The notes beneath the pieces are model-generated. The model did no database searches. It was not told the DNA's origin and was given only the letters and a program-made list of their open reading frames with translations. A stretch of 64,000 nucleotides of DNA from Triglochin maritima (lineage: Eukaryota; Streptophyta; Magnoliopsida; Alismatales; Juncaginaceae), in assembly GCA_963682175.1 (NCBI GenBank), contig OY821786.1, positions 31,923,501-31,987,500 on the forward strand. Direction: 5' to 3'. Every line of letters starts with the position of its first letter. Positions within the stretch are counted from its first letter, which is position 1. Shown piece after piece: positions 33,159 to 46,139 of this stretch. The translations under genes were made by a program, and so were the position numbers.

Positions 33159-36100
33159 AAAACCCTAATTCTCCTTCTCTCCTCAGACCCATGAAGCCAA
33201 AATCCAGATTTTTACTGGGTATTATCTTTTTTTCTTGGAGTTATTCATGTGCTAATGTTGAAATCATGTCTTCATCATGTGTGTTAACATGTCACAATTT
33301 TTTAGGGTTTGGGATCTTATAATTTTGTTAGGTCATGATCCTTTAAATCTCAATTCATGTAGTTTCTTGATTTTGTTGTTTTGGGTCTTTCTTGAAATTG
33401 ATTGTTGTGGATTTAGTTGTTCCAATTTTTTTGTGTATTTCATGTAAACATTTGAAACCAAACTATAAAGTAGAGGTCAGTTGTTTGTATTAATTAATTT
33501 CCTCATCCATGTGATTGTGTTTAATTATATTTCATGTTCATATCCATCTGTCAGTTCATTATTAATTTAACACTTCACACAGCCTAGTTCTGTTTAATTT
33601 CTTCAATAATTTTCAGGAATGCATGTATTTCTTTAAATCTCCCTCTTTAATCTATCAAGCACGCACAACTTAGGCTTTTGACTTAAGAAGACTGAAGAAA
33701 TTCCTGGAGAATTGGAAGTTTGAAGTATTGCATATAATCACAGGAAAATGTCCCAAACAAGATTTTTGTGGGATTCTTTGAATTGCATATGTATATATCA
33801 AAGGGAAAATGCCCAAATGCATTTTTTGAGCGTTTGTTTTGGAAAACTTCATTATTTTACATTTAGAGGTCTGATGTTTGGAGACCATAAAAAAATCTGG
33901 ATTTTTGTTCCCATTTCATATATATTTGTCAAGTGACATGTGGAGAAGGGTTTCTTTTACACCATACAATGAATTGAAACAGTCAAACTTTGTTAGGAAA
34001 AGTCTATGTTGAGACCAAACACCATGCATGCCTAGATCTGATCAACTGCTCATTCCTACTATTTTATAATAGTTCAGTTTTTGTTCCCTATAGTTGTTTC
34101 TGTTTCTTCTGAGTGTTTGGCTAATTCTAGACCCTACTACATTTTTATGGGTCAACTTTTTTTCCGTAGAATGAGCTAATTTTACCTTTAAATCTCGGAC
34201 CACTTTGCTCATTCTTACCATTTTATGTCCTCATGAACTTAGTTCCCCCAATGAACTAATTATCCTTCGGCTAAATGTTTAAAAAAAACTACCTTTTGTC
34301 TCTCTCTACTATGGCATAGGAGAAAAGACAAAAATTTCATGTGCTCATATGATGATTTGAGCCACATTTTTTCATACGCAACAAAGACTTGAGGACAAGT
34401 GTTCTTTCCTCTCCACGTACTATCTCATTCAAGATAGTTTTGTCTCACATTTATATATGCATGATTCCACTACACATTCCTTCTCTTTCTCTCTCTGTAG
34501 GTTGATTGTTGTATAATTTTGTCATCTTGTTAGCCATGGAATCCACTTATCTTTTGTTTTGATCATGTAATGTTTCACTAGAGAAAGAGAAGAAAACATC
34601 ATACCATATATTCGGTTGTACTTGTTGTGCATGCATGCTTTGCTTCAAGATCATGCATGTTTTCTTGCAGTTGGGTATTTTGTTTTTTTGTGGAAAGTGA
34701 AGTTGAAATTTCATGTAAATGGAAAGAAGGTTTGCATCCTTGTAAGAAGTACATATGGGGTATCAATATGGTCACATGTTTCTAGTATTTTTGAAATGGA
34801 ATAGTAAGAGATGTCCCCTTCTTTGTTTGATGGTTAGGTGGGGATGGTGGTGAGATCCCAACAACTACAATAAAACTAGCCATGTGTTGGAGGTTGCAAG
34901 TTATGATTTCGATTTTATTCTTTTGAATATTGTAAAATTATACATATTTCTCCAAAGAAGTAACTAAAACTCAGAAGCACACTCTAGTGCATGTTTTAAC
35001 ATAGGTTGAGATTTAAATTGGGACTCCCCATTGATAGAAGTCATGGTTTGCTAAATTTACGTCGTTCTACATTTTTGTAGATTTATAAACACATTTTTTC
35101 ACATGAAAATAACACCTTTATTGATTTTTTGAACATTTACACATAACCAAAGCCAAAATAAATTTGAAAAAAATGGTTTTTAATTTTCCATGCTTAATTC
35201 GTTGTCTAACTCAGAATTATTTGAAAGCATATACATGTCAGATATTGTTTAATAAACTTATATGGACACTTAGTTATATATTTTTGTAAAAAACAACTAG
35301 TAAACATGTAAGAAAATCTTAATTCAATTGAACACATAACAAAATGGGTTTTAGTTCCAAAAAGAAAATAATTTGTAGCAAGTTAATTTGGAATGCATGA
35401 TATCAAGTATTCAAGTACATATATATAGCAAAACCACATCCAATAAATGTCATGAGTAGTATTATTATAAAAAAAAAATGTTGCAAAATTGGCATCACAG
35501 GTTGATTTAGCTTGAAAAAGGAAAGGGGAGTGTACGTATACTTGTCTGAGTCTCTCTAAATCTAATAAAAGAACATAGTTTCTGGAGAACTTTGTAACAC
35601 AAATGAAGGTTGTTTAAGCTTCTGGTTTTGTCAAATTTCGAATTTAATTTTATATATATGAGGAGTGTTAAATTTTTTTTGTACTTAATAATTGTTTTGG
35701 TACTATATGAGTCTCTCCATCCACTTTGGCATAAATTGCTGCATTGGAAGGTGAAAGAGATACAAATTTCAAAATGAGAAATTAAACCTTAATTAAAAAT
35801 CAACCACCAAATAAACTTGAGGTTTGAATTTAGGACTTTTGAGTTTGTAAGTTTATGTGCTATCTCGGGTATTGGATGAGAGAACTTCAACCTTACATCA
35901 GGAGAGAGAATCTCACTCTCTTCCATAGGACCATGTGAACTTATATTAGGAAAATAGAAGAAAAAAAATGAAAGGATGCATGCTCGGCCTAGTTCTTTGT
36001 TATGTTGTCTTTGTTCTCTTGTTGTCTTTTGTTTGATGGGATCAAATCCACCAATAATTGGTTTACAATTACATGAAAGCTTCGAGGATAATACTAAGTT

Positions 36101-36752
36101 CAAGGTGCAAGTTGTTGGATCGACTACTTAAATAATGGTTAATTACAACATAATTAAAAAAAACCTTATCTACATGGAATCAACTTTCTAGGTTTTTGTC
36201 TCACTGCTTGATTTTAGTCTTTTGCCTACTCTCTCTGGGAATCGCTCTTACAAACTTTTTTCGCAGTCTTTTCCTTTTTCCTTTCTTTTATATATATTTC
36301 TAATACAAAATTTTGAAATAATTAATAGTGTGGATGGTATTTTTTTCATATAGGTTTGTTGTTATCCGAAATTAACTTTCACATGTATCATACTAAATAA
36401 ATGGTAAGATTTATACCTGTATTACTAATTAACTGATCTTTATAATAAAGTTTGTTGTCTAATTGTGATCCTCAAATCACAAACCAAATTAAGATACAAC
36501 AATTAAATTGTCTCATAACCTCTCCAACTTCAAATGTAATGTTTTCTTGGACTTACCCTTTGTCGAATATTTTTTCAACCAATGACAAGGATAATAACAT
36601 ACGAAGCTCTAAAAAGAAGATTATGAAACGTTTTTGTTATTTTTTAATCCAATACCAAGCATTACTATGTATTACTTAGTAAATCAAAGAACGTATGGGA
36701 GATTACTGTTTGGACTTCAGAGATGTGCATAATACACCTAGAAGATGGCAAG
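33159..36752. other. Intergenic, may include the rest of the MIR167 transcript
   Basis: AT-rich, no coding gene recognised. The first part could be intron and 3' exon of the MIR167 primary transcript. Scattered open frames are below 105 codons and without recognisable domains. Confidence 0.45.
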
Positions 36753-36762
36753 ATATTTAACT

Positions 36763-37977
36763 GAACTGTTATTCATCGTCGGAAAACTACTTAAATCGTC
36801 CGTACAGATTACCATTTTGTCATTCTCTCATTTCTACTTCTATAACGCGACATTTCACCATCCTATCACACATCTCTCTTCATCTTCCTTTCATAATCAT
36901 AAAAAATAATATTTTAGAGGTCAGTAATGAGCCAACGGACACCCCAGTGTACTCGAATCTGGTAAAATATCCAACATCTTTTTAATAAAATAATAATAAT
37001 AAATAGTGGGCGTTCGCGGGATCCACCCTTCCCATGGGGGCGACGTCTAGCTAAGACGTCTCCCATGGGCAGGGCGTCTCCGTCGGACGCCCACTATTTT
37101 TTATTAAAAAGATAATTGATTATAAATTTAGATAATTGCTAAATTAATTAATTATTAAGTTAATATTATTATATTCGGATGACCGATACCCATTCGACAC
37201 ACCGAATAAAGATTTCCAGAGAAATGTCGAAGTTACTGAGGATAAATATTCGGATGACTTGGTAGAGGTCGGTAAACCAACTCAATGATTCCAGGAAGAT
37301 CAAAAACTTTCTTTGTCTTTACGATCACGGTGGACCGATGACAACTCGGTCATCCAAATAGAACATGTTCGGTAGACCGAGAAGCAAACAGTCGGCCGTC
37401 TGACATCTCACATTACAACGAGTTTTTGCAAGTGATGAAAATTCAAAAATTTCCAGATCCAACAATTTTGGATCAAAAATTTCAAAATCCAAAAAAATTT
37501 GTAAGTCAGGAAGTTTTACCATCGGGAAATTTTGGATCTTATAATTGTTGGATCTGGAATTTTTTTGAAATTTCGTCACTTCCAAAAAAAGTCATTGTAA
37601 TTTGACCCGTTACGACCGAAAACTTGTAAAGGAACCTCAAATAATTTGAGATAACACACCGTATAATTTTAAGATTTTTTTTAGGACGGGACGTCTTAGC
37701 CAACCCCCCTCTTGGGGGTGGTGTCTGGCTAAGACGCCTCCCTCATGGGGGGCGTTTTACCTAGACGTCCGACTTGAATTTGTTTTTGTTAAGCTTACTT
37801 CACCGAATCCAGGCGCTTCGCCAGACATTTTCGTGGTGTTTGTACTGGGAAAATGAGGAAAACGTAGGTAGAAATCTTATTTTAAGAGACATGACGAAAT
37901 GAATATTAAATGAATTGTCAAGAGCAAAAATGTAATTGTTGGGACAATTTAAGTAATTTTACGACGACGAATATTTC
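36763..37977 (-). mobile_element. MULE-C: short derivative of the MULE-B/E family
   Basis: 1215 bp with a perfect 10-bp TSD, ATATTTAACT (36753-36762 and 37978-37987). The ends are inverted: GAACTGTTATTCATCGTCGG left, and GAAATATTCGTCGTCG right as reverse complement. On the minus strand it keeps exon 1 and the start of exon 2 of the transposase gene (FGG-type words near 37600). On + it has a possible PMD exon 1 near 36927 (ATGAGCCAACGG...), followed by a GTAAAA donor. The interior is non-coding, with GGTNGACCG-like words and GC-rich hairpin patches at 37010-37095 and 37685-37770. It must depend on another copy to move. Confidence 0.85.
37799..37828 (-). pseudogene. Transposase exon 1 relic in MULE-C
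   Basis: 30 nt encoding MSGEAPGFGE, then a GTAAGC donor: the same length, phase and sequence type as the exon 1 of MULE-E (MSGEGDASGE) and MULE-D (MSGEAPELGE). Confidence 0.75.
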
Positions 37978-37987
37978 ATATTTAACT

Positions 37988-39683
37988 AGCGTGAACGAGG
38001 GATTATAACGGCAAAAAAATTATTATATATTTCCCAAACCAAATCTGTTGACCTCGACCAGTTTTCAGATTTCCAAAACAGAAAAATGATCGCGTGCATT
38101 CACTAACTTTATCAAGTAACCTTTTGTAATGATGCTTTTTGGTATCTAGAAATATTTAAATCTAATTAATGAAATGGTGATAAAATACGGCAATTACAAT
38201 TACATTTTATGAAATCGATTAATTTAGACGCATTAAATAGTTAGATGATTCCGCTCTTTATATATAATGTATAACTATAGATTTACATACCTACGTAAGC
38301 AATTTGAAGCCATATCGTCTCTCTTCATTCAACAATATTGTTAACCTTCTTCAACAAGTTCTTTTTGAGGTGAACACTAGGAAATGCTAACTCTAAACTT
38401 TAGAGCACAAATATCAGCGTCCTGCACTCTTTCTTTGTCACATCAGCTTCTTTTTCTGTCGCGTCAGCTCACCCAACCCACCCAAAAAAACTCTTACCTA
38501 TGCCCGGGCTACCCCCACCCACCCTACACTCTATTTCCTCTACATCATTTCTTAATTAAACAATTATAATTTTCACACAACATTTAATAAATTACATTTT
38601 ATATAATTCTAATAACATTACAATTCTATTTTAACTCGAAATATTGTTAATAATTACTGCTAAATCACGAAATTATTATTAAATATTACGCGTGATAAAA
38701 CAATGCACACGTGTTTGCTCAGTGGAAGCGTGATTAAAGTGCACGCGTGATATTAGACCATATTATTTTTTAAATCTTGAAATTGTTGGTTCTCGAAATT
38801 TTTGAATCTTTATCACTTGCAAAAAATTATTACCTCACATTAATAACAAATACCAAATCCATTAATAACAAAACCTCCACTAAATAATTAAAATTTTTTA
38901 AAAAAATCGACGAATGGGAGCGGGACACGTGCCCCCCACCTGAGGGTGCCCCGGGCGTATGCTCGGGACACTCAACGCCCGGGCAAGCGCCCGGGTGGGT
39001 GTCCCGGGCGGGCACCCGAGGGGCCGGGTTGGGTGCGCCTGGGCACCCAACCAGGGCCCCCGAGCGGGGCACCCCTGTTAAGGATGCCCTTAGATGGACA
39101 AGTTCTTCCAAAATTCACGCTACTTTTATTTCATAACTCACACCTTTTATTATAATTCAAAACATTACATATCAATTCTCCTAAGTTAAACTAAGTATTA
39201 TGATATTTATTCTCATATTGTTTTGTTTGACCTACACATTATTACACTAATTACTCTCCTAATCTTTGAATTGTTAAATAAATAAAATGAAAAAGGTGTA
39301 TTGAAATAAGGAGAGAACTGATCAAAGTAGATAAATATTTGGAAGAAACTTGTATTGGGAGATACTTTACCTTTAGGTAGTTAATTCAGATTTTTTAGTC
39401 CTTAAACTAGACATTAATGATTTGTAGGAGTCACGTTGTGACTTCATAACATAACTATTTCAATTGATGGAAGAATCTCGATTTAAAAACCTCTCTAAAC
39501 TGAGCCTATTATTTTTTAGCCCACAAAAAGGATACATGTTACCAATAAATTACGAATTTATAAAATCCACCAAACCAAACGAAGCCCATAACTTAAGCCC
39601 AACACCCTCACTCCCTACGTAAACCAAAATCTCCAACCAAAACCAAACATTCAAAACTTCCAATCAAAATTCAAAACAAAAGA
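37988..39683. other. Intergenic with a GC-rich repeat patch
   Basis: Mostly AT-rich. The stretch 38915-39090 is strikingly GC-rich, built of CCCGGGCG, GGGTGCCC and GGGCACCC palindromic words, ending GTTAAGGATGCCCTTA. It resembles the end of a non-autonomous DNA element whose other end may lie near 38370-38530, where CCCGGGCTACCCCCACCC occurs; I could not pair ends or find a TSD. Confidence 0.45.
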
Positions 39684-41192
39684 ATGAGACCAAATTCCAC
39701 TCATCCAATCCTAACACTCCTTTCAAACCCCAAACTTTCCCTCCAAAACATTTTTCAAATCCATACCCAATTCCTCACCTCTGGCCTCCACCACCACACC
39801 TTCCCCCTTAGTCGCCTCCTCGTGGTCATGACCCGTCTATCCCCGCCTTACGCCATCTCAATTCTCACCCACCACTTGTACCCTCCCACCACATTCCTCT
39901 TCAACACCCTTCTCTCCTCTCTCTTGCGTTTGCCACTTCTCTCTTTATCCCTTTACTCCAAACTCATCGGTCTACCAAACGTCTTTCCTAACCATCGTAC
40001 TTACCCTTCTTTACTTAAATCTTTGTCTTTCCTTACAGTGTCGCGTATGTCGTGGATTTGGGGATGTTCCTTACATGCCCACATCTTTAAGTACCTTGGT
40101 GGCCCCCACGAGTGTTTCGTGGGGGCCGCATTGATTGGGTTTTACTCCAATTTTCGGGAAATTCAATGTTCACGCAAAGTGTTTGATGAAATGCCTAGTC
40201 ATGACTTGGCTACATGGAACACAATGCTTCTCGCGTACTCACATGCTGCTACCTCCGGAGGAATTTCCATTGAGGGTCGCATAGGAAATGAGGTTTTTGG
40301 TTTGTTTAGAGAGATCCAATTGCACGACAATGACACTTTTCCTGACGAAATTAGCCTCGTTGCTGTTATTTCGGTGTGCGGAGATGTGTGTGCCCTTGCG
40401 CAAGGTGCGTGGGCACATGCCTATGCTATACGAGGACGTCAAGTGATGCTTAATCGGTACGTTGGAACTGCATTGGTAGAAATGTATTGTAAATGTGGGC
40501 GGTTGGATCTTGCAGAGCAAGTGTTCGATGAAATGCCTGTTAGAGACGTGACTTGCTATAATGCAATGATTTGTGGACATGCGGCTTATGGGAGTGGGCG
40601 AGGAGCACTTGCAGCTTATGAGAGGATGTTGCAAGAAGGTGTGGGTCCGAACGACGCTACTATGGTTGCAATTATAAGTGCTTGTGCTCATTCTGGATTG
40701 GTTGAAGATGGTCGTAGATTGTTCGAGTCAATAAAAGACTTGCTAAGCATTGAGCCCAAGGTGGAGCACTACTGCTGCCTCATTGACCTTTTTGGTCGTG
40801 CTGGTTTAATTGAAGAGGCATTTGAGGTGGTTCGAGGAATGCCAATGGAGCCTACTGCAATGGTTTATAGATCGTTGTTGGGTTCGTGTCGAGTTCATGA
40901 CAAGTCAAAATTAGGAGAACATACCCTCAAGGGATTGATGGAATTAGACCCTGAATATGGCGGGAACTACGTGATACTCTCAAATTTATATGCGACTAAT
41001 GACAAGTGGGAAGATGTGAAAAGAGTCAGGAGTGAGATGAGAGACAAAGGCATTGTTAAGACTCCCGGTGTTAGTTCGATTGAGGTTGATGGAGTTGTTC
41101 ATGAATTTCTGACGAGCGATCGATCAAGTATCCTCTCCAAAGAGATCTACGATGTGGTAGATGACATTGGGCGGAGATTAGTTTCTCACTAA
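39684..41192 (+). CDS. PPR protein, PLS class, E subgroup, 502 aa
   Basis: Intronless, as most plant PPR genes are. Degenerate 35-residue helical repeats recur through the protein: FVGAALIGFYSNF...CSRKVFDEMPSHDLATWNTMLLAYS (about residues 147-190), YVGTALVEMYCKCGRLDLAEQVFDEMPVRDVTCYNAMI split here as YVGTALVEMYCKCGRLD and VFDEMPVRDVTCYNAMI (about 257-292), then VEHYCCLIDLFGRAGLIEEA and the E-type end (GNYVILSNLYATNDKWEDV, PGVSSIEVDGVVHEF). It ends without a DYW domain. PPR proteins bind organellar RNA for editing, splicing or stability. From memory it resembles the Arabidopsis At5g43790 (PCMP-E) type. The N-terminus is rich in Ser, Leu and His with few acids, compatible with organelle import. 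No breaks; likely a functional host gene. Confidence 0.9.
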   Translation: MRPNSTHPILTLLSNPKLSLQNIFQIHTQFLTSGLHHHTFPLSRLLVVMTRLSPPYAISILTHHLYPPTTFLFNTLLSSLLRLPLLSLSLYSKLIGLPNVFPNHRTYPSLLKSLSFLTVSRMSWIWGCSLHAHIFKYLGGPHECFVGAALIGFYSNFREIQCSRKVFDEMPSHDLATWNTMLLAYSHAATSGGISIEGRIGNEVFGLFREIQLHDNDTFPDEISLVAVISVCGDVCALAQGAWAHAYAIRGRQVMLNRYVGTALVEMYCKCGRLDLAEQVFDEMPVRDVTCYNAMICGHAAYGSGRGALAAYERMLQEGVGPNDATMVAIISACAHSGLVEDGRRLFESIKDLLSIEPKVEHYCCLIDLFGRAGLIEEAFEVVRGMPMEPTAMVYRSLLGSCRVHDKSKLGEHTLKGLMELDPEYGGNYVILSNLYATNDKWEDVKRVRSEMRDKGIVKTPGVSSIEVDGVVHEFLTSDRSSILSKEIYDVVDDIGRRLVSH

Positions 41193-41989
41193 CAACAACA
41201 CATCTCACTGGAATTATGATGGAAAAATGTAATTTCTAACATACACTTCTTCATTTGTAAAATAATGCGTTGGTGTAGCAACGAAATGAGTTAGAAACAA
41301 AATAGAGTTTTGTTTAAAATGATGATATGTTGCTAATCATGCATCAGTTAAAAATTTGACGTATAGTTCCTTAAACTTCTGTTTATTTGCTTCGAAACCT
41401 CTGACGATTGAAGCTCTGATGGTTGAGGTGTTAAAAATAGAAGGTTAAGGTTTTTTTTCGTAAACTTTCCAATTTATTTGTGTTTACTCGTGGGATCATA
41501 AATGGTCGCAGCGGTGGATTCAAAACAATTTTGGGAGTTTTTACGTACACTTTCCAACTCACATGAATTTCATTGTTTGGGAAGTTTTGCAAATTTTCAA
41601 TTTATACGAATTTAATGTTTAAATAGTCCGAATGTAAAGAAATTATTGAAGTGATACAACTTTACCGATAGTGTACTGTTTTAACAGTTTGATCTTTGTT
41701 AACCATGTTATATATTCTCTAATATTACGTTAGTGCGACGTTGATTGATCATTTCTCTTCTTTTCTAATCTTTTCTCTCTCGTTTGCATCCAAACGTATC
41801 ATTAATCTTGATCCCTTTGTGCTTTTCAACATCTAACATTTTATCTGCTTAAATTGCTATAATAAGCCACTAATACCTATTTTAATTACTCCACCAACAC
41901 CTTTCTAAAATTCTGCTAATTAACATCTTTTTTAATTCTGGAAGTGATTCTTAGTACATATTTTTAACTCTTGGAACTTGTCCTAGAAC
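41193..41989. other. Intergenic downstream of the PPR gene
   Basis: No gene recognised. AT-rich, with nothing obvious beyond possible 3' UTR of the PPR gene in its first part. Confidence 0.5.
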
Positions 41990-43140
41990 TATAGTGCCTG
42001 CTTTTGTGCTGCAATTTTTGATTGAACCGCATCTGATTTATTGCCGCATTTGTGCTGAAATTTTGAGTTAATATTGTACTGCATCTTGGCTATATTGGTG
42101 TCGAATTTTGGTTGCATTTGTGGCTGAGCTTGTACTACTTTTGGGATGCATTTCATGCGAATTACATCACCATTGCTGAATATTGTGCTCATTAAACATC
42201 TGATTTATTTGGTCTGAATTGGAGCTGCAATTACCTTCACCATTTCTGAATATTGCGGAATATTGCACTGAATTTGCTGAATATTGTGCTGCACTTTGAT
42301 GAATTTTTTTGGAGCTGAATCGTATCTCAATTTTACTGCATTTGCGCTGCAATTGGTGTTGAATTGTGCGACATTTTGCACTGCAATTTGGAGCTGAATC
42401 GCATTTGAATTCTATTACATTTGCGCTGCAGTTGGTGTTGATTTGTGCGACATTTTGTGCTGCAATTTGGACCTGAATCACATCTGATTTTTGCTGCATC
42501 TGCACTACTACTTTGAACTACAATTGTGTGCTGAAGTTTGCGGGACTTGGGTGCTGCATCTTGGCTATATTGGTGTTAAATCTTGGCTGCATTAGTGTTA
42601 TATCTTGGCTGAATTTTGCAATTCTGGTTTACTTAATTGTGTAATTCTGCAATACTGCATTTCTGAAATTCTGGAATTATTTGTGTTTATTTCAGGAATT
42701 CTGATCTGCAACTCTGAATTGACTTGGCTTGCATCTGAACATTCTGGATTGGTCTGAACTTGCATTTTGATTTTTCTGCATTCTGAATTTGGCTGTGGAC
42801 TGAGCTTGGATCGAACTTGGTTGTGGATTGATTTTCTGCAGTTCTGGATTAAGTATTGCTTTTGGAGCATTTGAAATTGGTTCCTAGAACTTGTTATGAA
42901 TTGGAATTTCTGGTCTGAATTGGGTCTGAACTTGGCATTCTGGATCTGAATTGGTCTCATCTTGGCCATTCTGGATCTGAATTCGGTCTCAGCTTGACGA
43001 TTCGGGTCAGATTTTGGATACTCTGCTAGGATATTGGTCTGAATTTGCACTTGGAATTAACTAAATTTCTGGACAGAATTGGCGTTTAATTCTGAATTAT
43101 CACTTCTGAATTTTGGTCTGATTTCTGAAGGTCTGCATCA
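41990..43140 (+). repeat. CTGAATT-rich quasi-repeat upstream of LINE ORF1
   Basis: More than 1 kb dominated by short words such as CTGAATT, TTGCTGCA, GGTCTGAA and TTCTGGA in shifting order, T-rich on +. A 62-bp class repeat is visible (GAATCGCATTTGAATTC / GAATCGTATCTCAATTT with CATTTGCGCTGCA, near 42325 and 42400). It leads straight into the LINE ORF1, so it is probably the 5' UTR of that element. Confidence 0.55.
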
Positions 43141-43156
43141 AATCTGTCTCCCTGAA

Positions 43157-44170
43157 TGAGCACAGAACTGGAACATAACCCTTCCACTATCATGCCCGAG
43201 CCTCCTGACTCCCCAACTCCACCCTCCCCTATTCTCCCTTACCATGGCAATCCCACCACAAACTACTACACCTCCTAAACCATCCTATGCCTCCATCATT
43301 CGACTGAACAACAACCCGCCTAAATTTCAAGCTGAATTTTTTTCGACAAGCAACCATCACTGAACAAGGCCTACCAATGGTTGAATTTTCTGAAGAAGAA
43401 ATAAAAATAATGAGTGAAGATTCAAATACTCTTTAATTGGAAAATTTGCAGGTCCACGAGCATCCTTGGATGAAATCAATAGAAAATTAGACTTGGAATT
43501 GGGTATCACTAGGACTTGTATTGTGGGAGCCATTGACTCTCATCACATCGTGATGCGATTTAGTGACCACTCCCACTATGTCAAGGCTTGGTTGCACACA
43601 AACTGGACATTCAAAGACAAAAAGATGAGAGTCTTCAAGTGGTCTCCCTATTTCAAGGTGGATCTTGGTGTGGATGAGCTTTCCCACCTTTTATCTTCAT
43701 TTATATCATCCAAATAGTCTGAAATCCCTAGCATCTGGTTTGGGAAAATTCATATGCAGCTCTTGAGATGTGAAAGATTTTGTAAGACGGGGATGTTGCC
43801 AAATTTGCGTGGAAATGAATCTTTCTTAAGAATTTCCCACACATCCTCATCAAAAATGGGAAACAATTGCATGAGCAAGCTATTGTTTATGACAAAGTGT
43901 CTCTCTTCTGTAAGTACTGCTTGCGGATTGGACACACACAAGACAAATGTAAAATCAGAATCCACCAAGAAGAAACCACAGAGGAGCAGCAGCCCATGGA
44001 ACAAGAAGCACCACAAAGAGCTCTGCCAAAAAGAAAATTCCCTGATAAATCAAAGAAAGTTTGGAAGCCCAAAATTATGCCCGCCTTGGACACATTACCA
44101 CCCCAAACCCTAACACAGCAGAAGAATCAGAGCACACTAAACATCAGTAACTCATTCCAGCTGCTAAATG
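43157..44170 (+). pseudogene. LINE (L1-type) ORF1, decayed
   Basis: Begins MSTELEHNPSTIMPEPPDSP at 43157. Contains a DUF4283-type segment (TCIVGAIDSHHIVMRF ... KMRVFKWSPYF, 43510-43655) and a CCHC zinc knuckle (CKYCLRIGHTQDKC, about 43910-43953), the usual RNA-binding ORF1 order in plant L1 elements. Stops and frame changes occur near 43270, 43430, 43715 and 43750. Confidence 0.82.
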
Positions 44171-44402
44171 ACTAGTGACTATGCATCGATCAACCCCGGC
44201 AACGAAGAAATCTGCTCAAAATTCAGAAAGGGAAAAAGAAGCAGATGAGACAGATCAACAAAGACCAATTATGCAGCGATCATCTTTAATAACTCAGCGA
44301 ATTCAACCACAGACTCATGTGAATGCTGCCTCCACTACAAATGCTTTTCTCATACTCAATTCTGGAGACGAGGATGAACACCCAACTGCAAATGCTCTTG
44401 TT

Positions 44403-46085
44403 AACACTTCCAGCACAACATAAATGGAACTCCTTCAGCACATATGGCTGCACCTTCAACCAAAATTTCAGAAAATTTGACCCCCTCCCGCCAAAAAGAA
44501 CAACCATCATTAGTTATCTTATGGACTTCCAACTTACATTCATTTATGGTAGTTATGATTATATAATGCGTAGGACTCTCTGGAAAGATCTCTTGTCAAT
44601 TGAACAAACTACTACTATCCATTGGATGTTGGGAGGTGATTTCAACGCTATGCTTGGACCTGAACAAAAATTGGCGGTGCTAATTTCGATTATAGAGCCT
44701 CAAAGGAATTCTCTGATGCTATTGAAATCATGGGACTTCTCCCTATGGCTCATAATGGTGAACAATACTCATGGTGTAATGGAAGGAAGGCTTGGGACAG
44801 AATAACTCAGAAATTGGACTGGATCTTGATTAATTTGGACATGTTATTGGCTTTCCCCAGCATGATCAACCTACTAGTTTCAAATACCAATTTTACAATT
44901 GTTTCTGATTCTTGGGTCGGCTTTCATGGCAAATTGCTTGGAGGATCTTAATATCAAATTATTTCACCTGAAACACAAGCTGAAAGCTTGGGACAAGAAC
45001 GTTTTTGGGAATATCAACCAAAAGAAACTCCATGAACGGCAGCACATTTCAGAACAGGTTACCGATAATTGGAATGAAGATACTTGTCATTCTCTTGTGG
45101 AGAAGAAGACCGCTTATATCACTACTCTTGCACAACAAGAAACTTTTTATAGACAAAAGGCCAGAGCTACTTGGTTGACTGACGGAGATAGAAACACCAA
45201 ATTCTTTCACACATTGACATCCAACCATAAAAGAGAGTCAACAACGAACCTACTTCTTCAAGACCCTATCTATAATGGCGACATTTAGCATTTAGAAGAT
45301 TATGTTGTGGAGTCTTTTAATATAAAAGCATGTTGAATGGACCCTCAATGTCCACCACTCCCAATGACTTACTGGAGGTTATTCCTCAATGACAACAGGT
45401 TGCTCCTTGCTATGCCTACTAACAATGAAATCAAGGATATCGTAATCTCTATTCCTTCTGGCCCTAATGGGTTCTCTAGTCATTTCTATCACACTTGTTG
45501 GTCGACCTTTAGTCCACACTGTTTGCGAAGCTGTTCGAGGTTTTTTTGGGGGACATCAACTCCCTGATCTTATCGCTCTACCTTTATTGCTCTTATTCCG
45601 AAACAAAACCCAAACTGGTTTTAAAGACATGCCCCATTAGTCTGTGTATTGTCTTTTATAAATCATTTCAAGATTATGGCAAAAAGATTGAGCATTATTC
45701 TGCTCAACTTGATAAGTGCCAACGAGGGTGCTTTTGTTGAAGGGTGTAGCATACATGAAAATATTGGCCTTGTCCAGGATCTTCTGCAACACATTGATCA
45801 GCGAATTGATGGCAACAATGTTGTCTTCAAACTTGATATGGAAAACACTTTCCGTAGACTCGACTAGAGCTTTCTTATTCATGTTCTACAAAGATTTGGC
45901 TTCAACACCCAGTAGATTTCTCTGATTAAATCTTGTGTGACTAACAATTGCTTTGCTTTACTTCTTAATGGGACTTCTAGTGCTTTCTTTCTTAATGGGA
46001 GACTCTGACATGGTCTCTTTATTATTGCTGAAGAGCTTCTCAATTATGGACCCATCAAGCTAGCTAATGAGAACATGCATCGCAT
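44403..46085 (+). pseudogene. LINE ORF2 (endonuclease and RT), decayed and interrupted
   Basis: The endonuclease part has FIYGSYDY and MLGGDFNAMLGPEQ (near 44630), then ITQKLDWILIN (near 44805). Linker: ARATWLTDGDRNTKFFH (near 45165-45215). RT start: SIPSGPNGFSSHFY (near 45450), then SLCIVFYKSFQDYGKKI and FVEGCSIHENIGLVQDLLQ (near 45735-45790) and LFIIAEELLNYGP near 46015-46055. Several frameshifts and stops. The RT is cut short near 46085, where gypsy sequence begins; the 3' RT part reappears at 51900. Confidence 0.85.
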
Positions 46086-46139
46086 CCGAAATAAGGGATA
46101 ATAAAGAATATGTACATTTTGCTCTGCATAGACTATCTG

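Noticed and set aside
40239..40691. 150-codon antisense frame within the PPR gene
   Set aside because: Shadow of the PPR coding sequence.
42167..43050. Glutamine/asparagine-rich antisense frames in the CTGAATT-rich repeat
   Set aside because: Low-complexity translation of repeated words; no start context or domain; treated as LINE 5' region.
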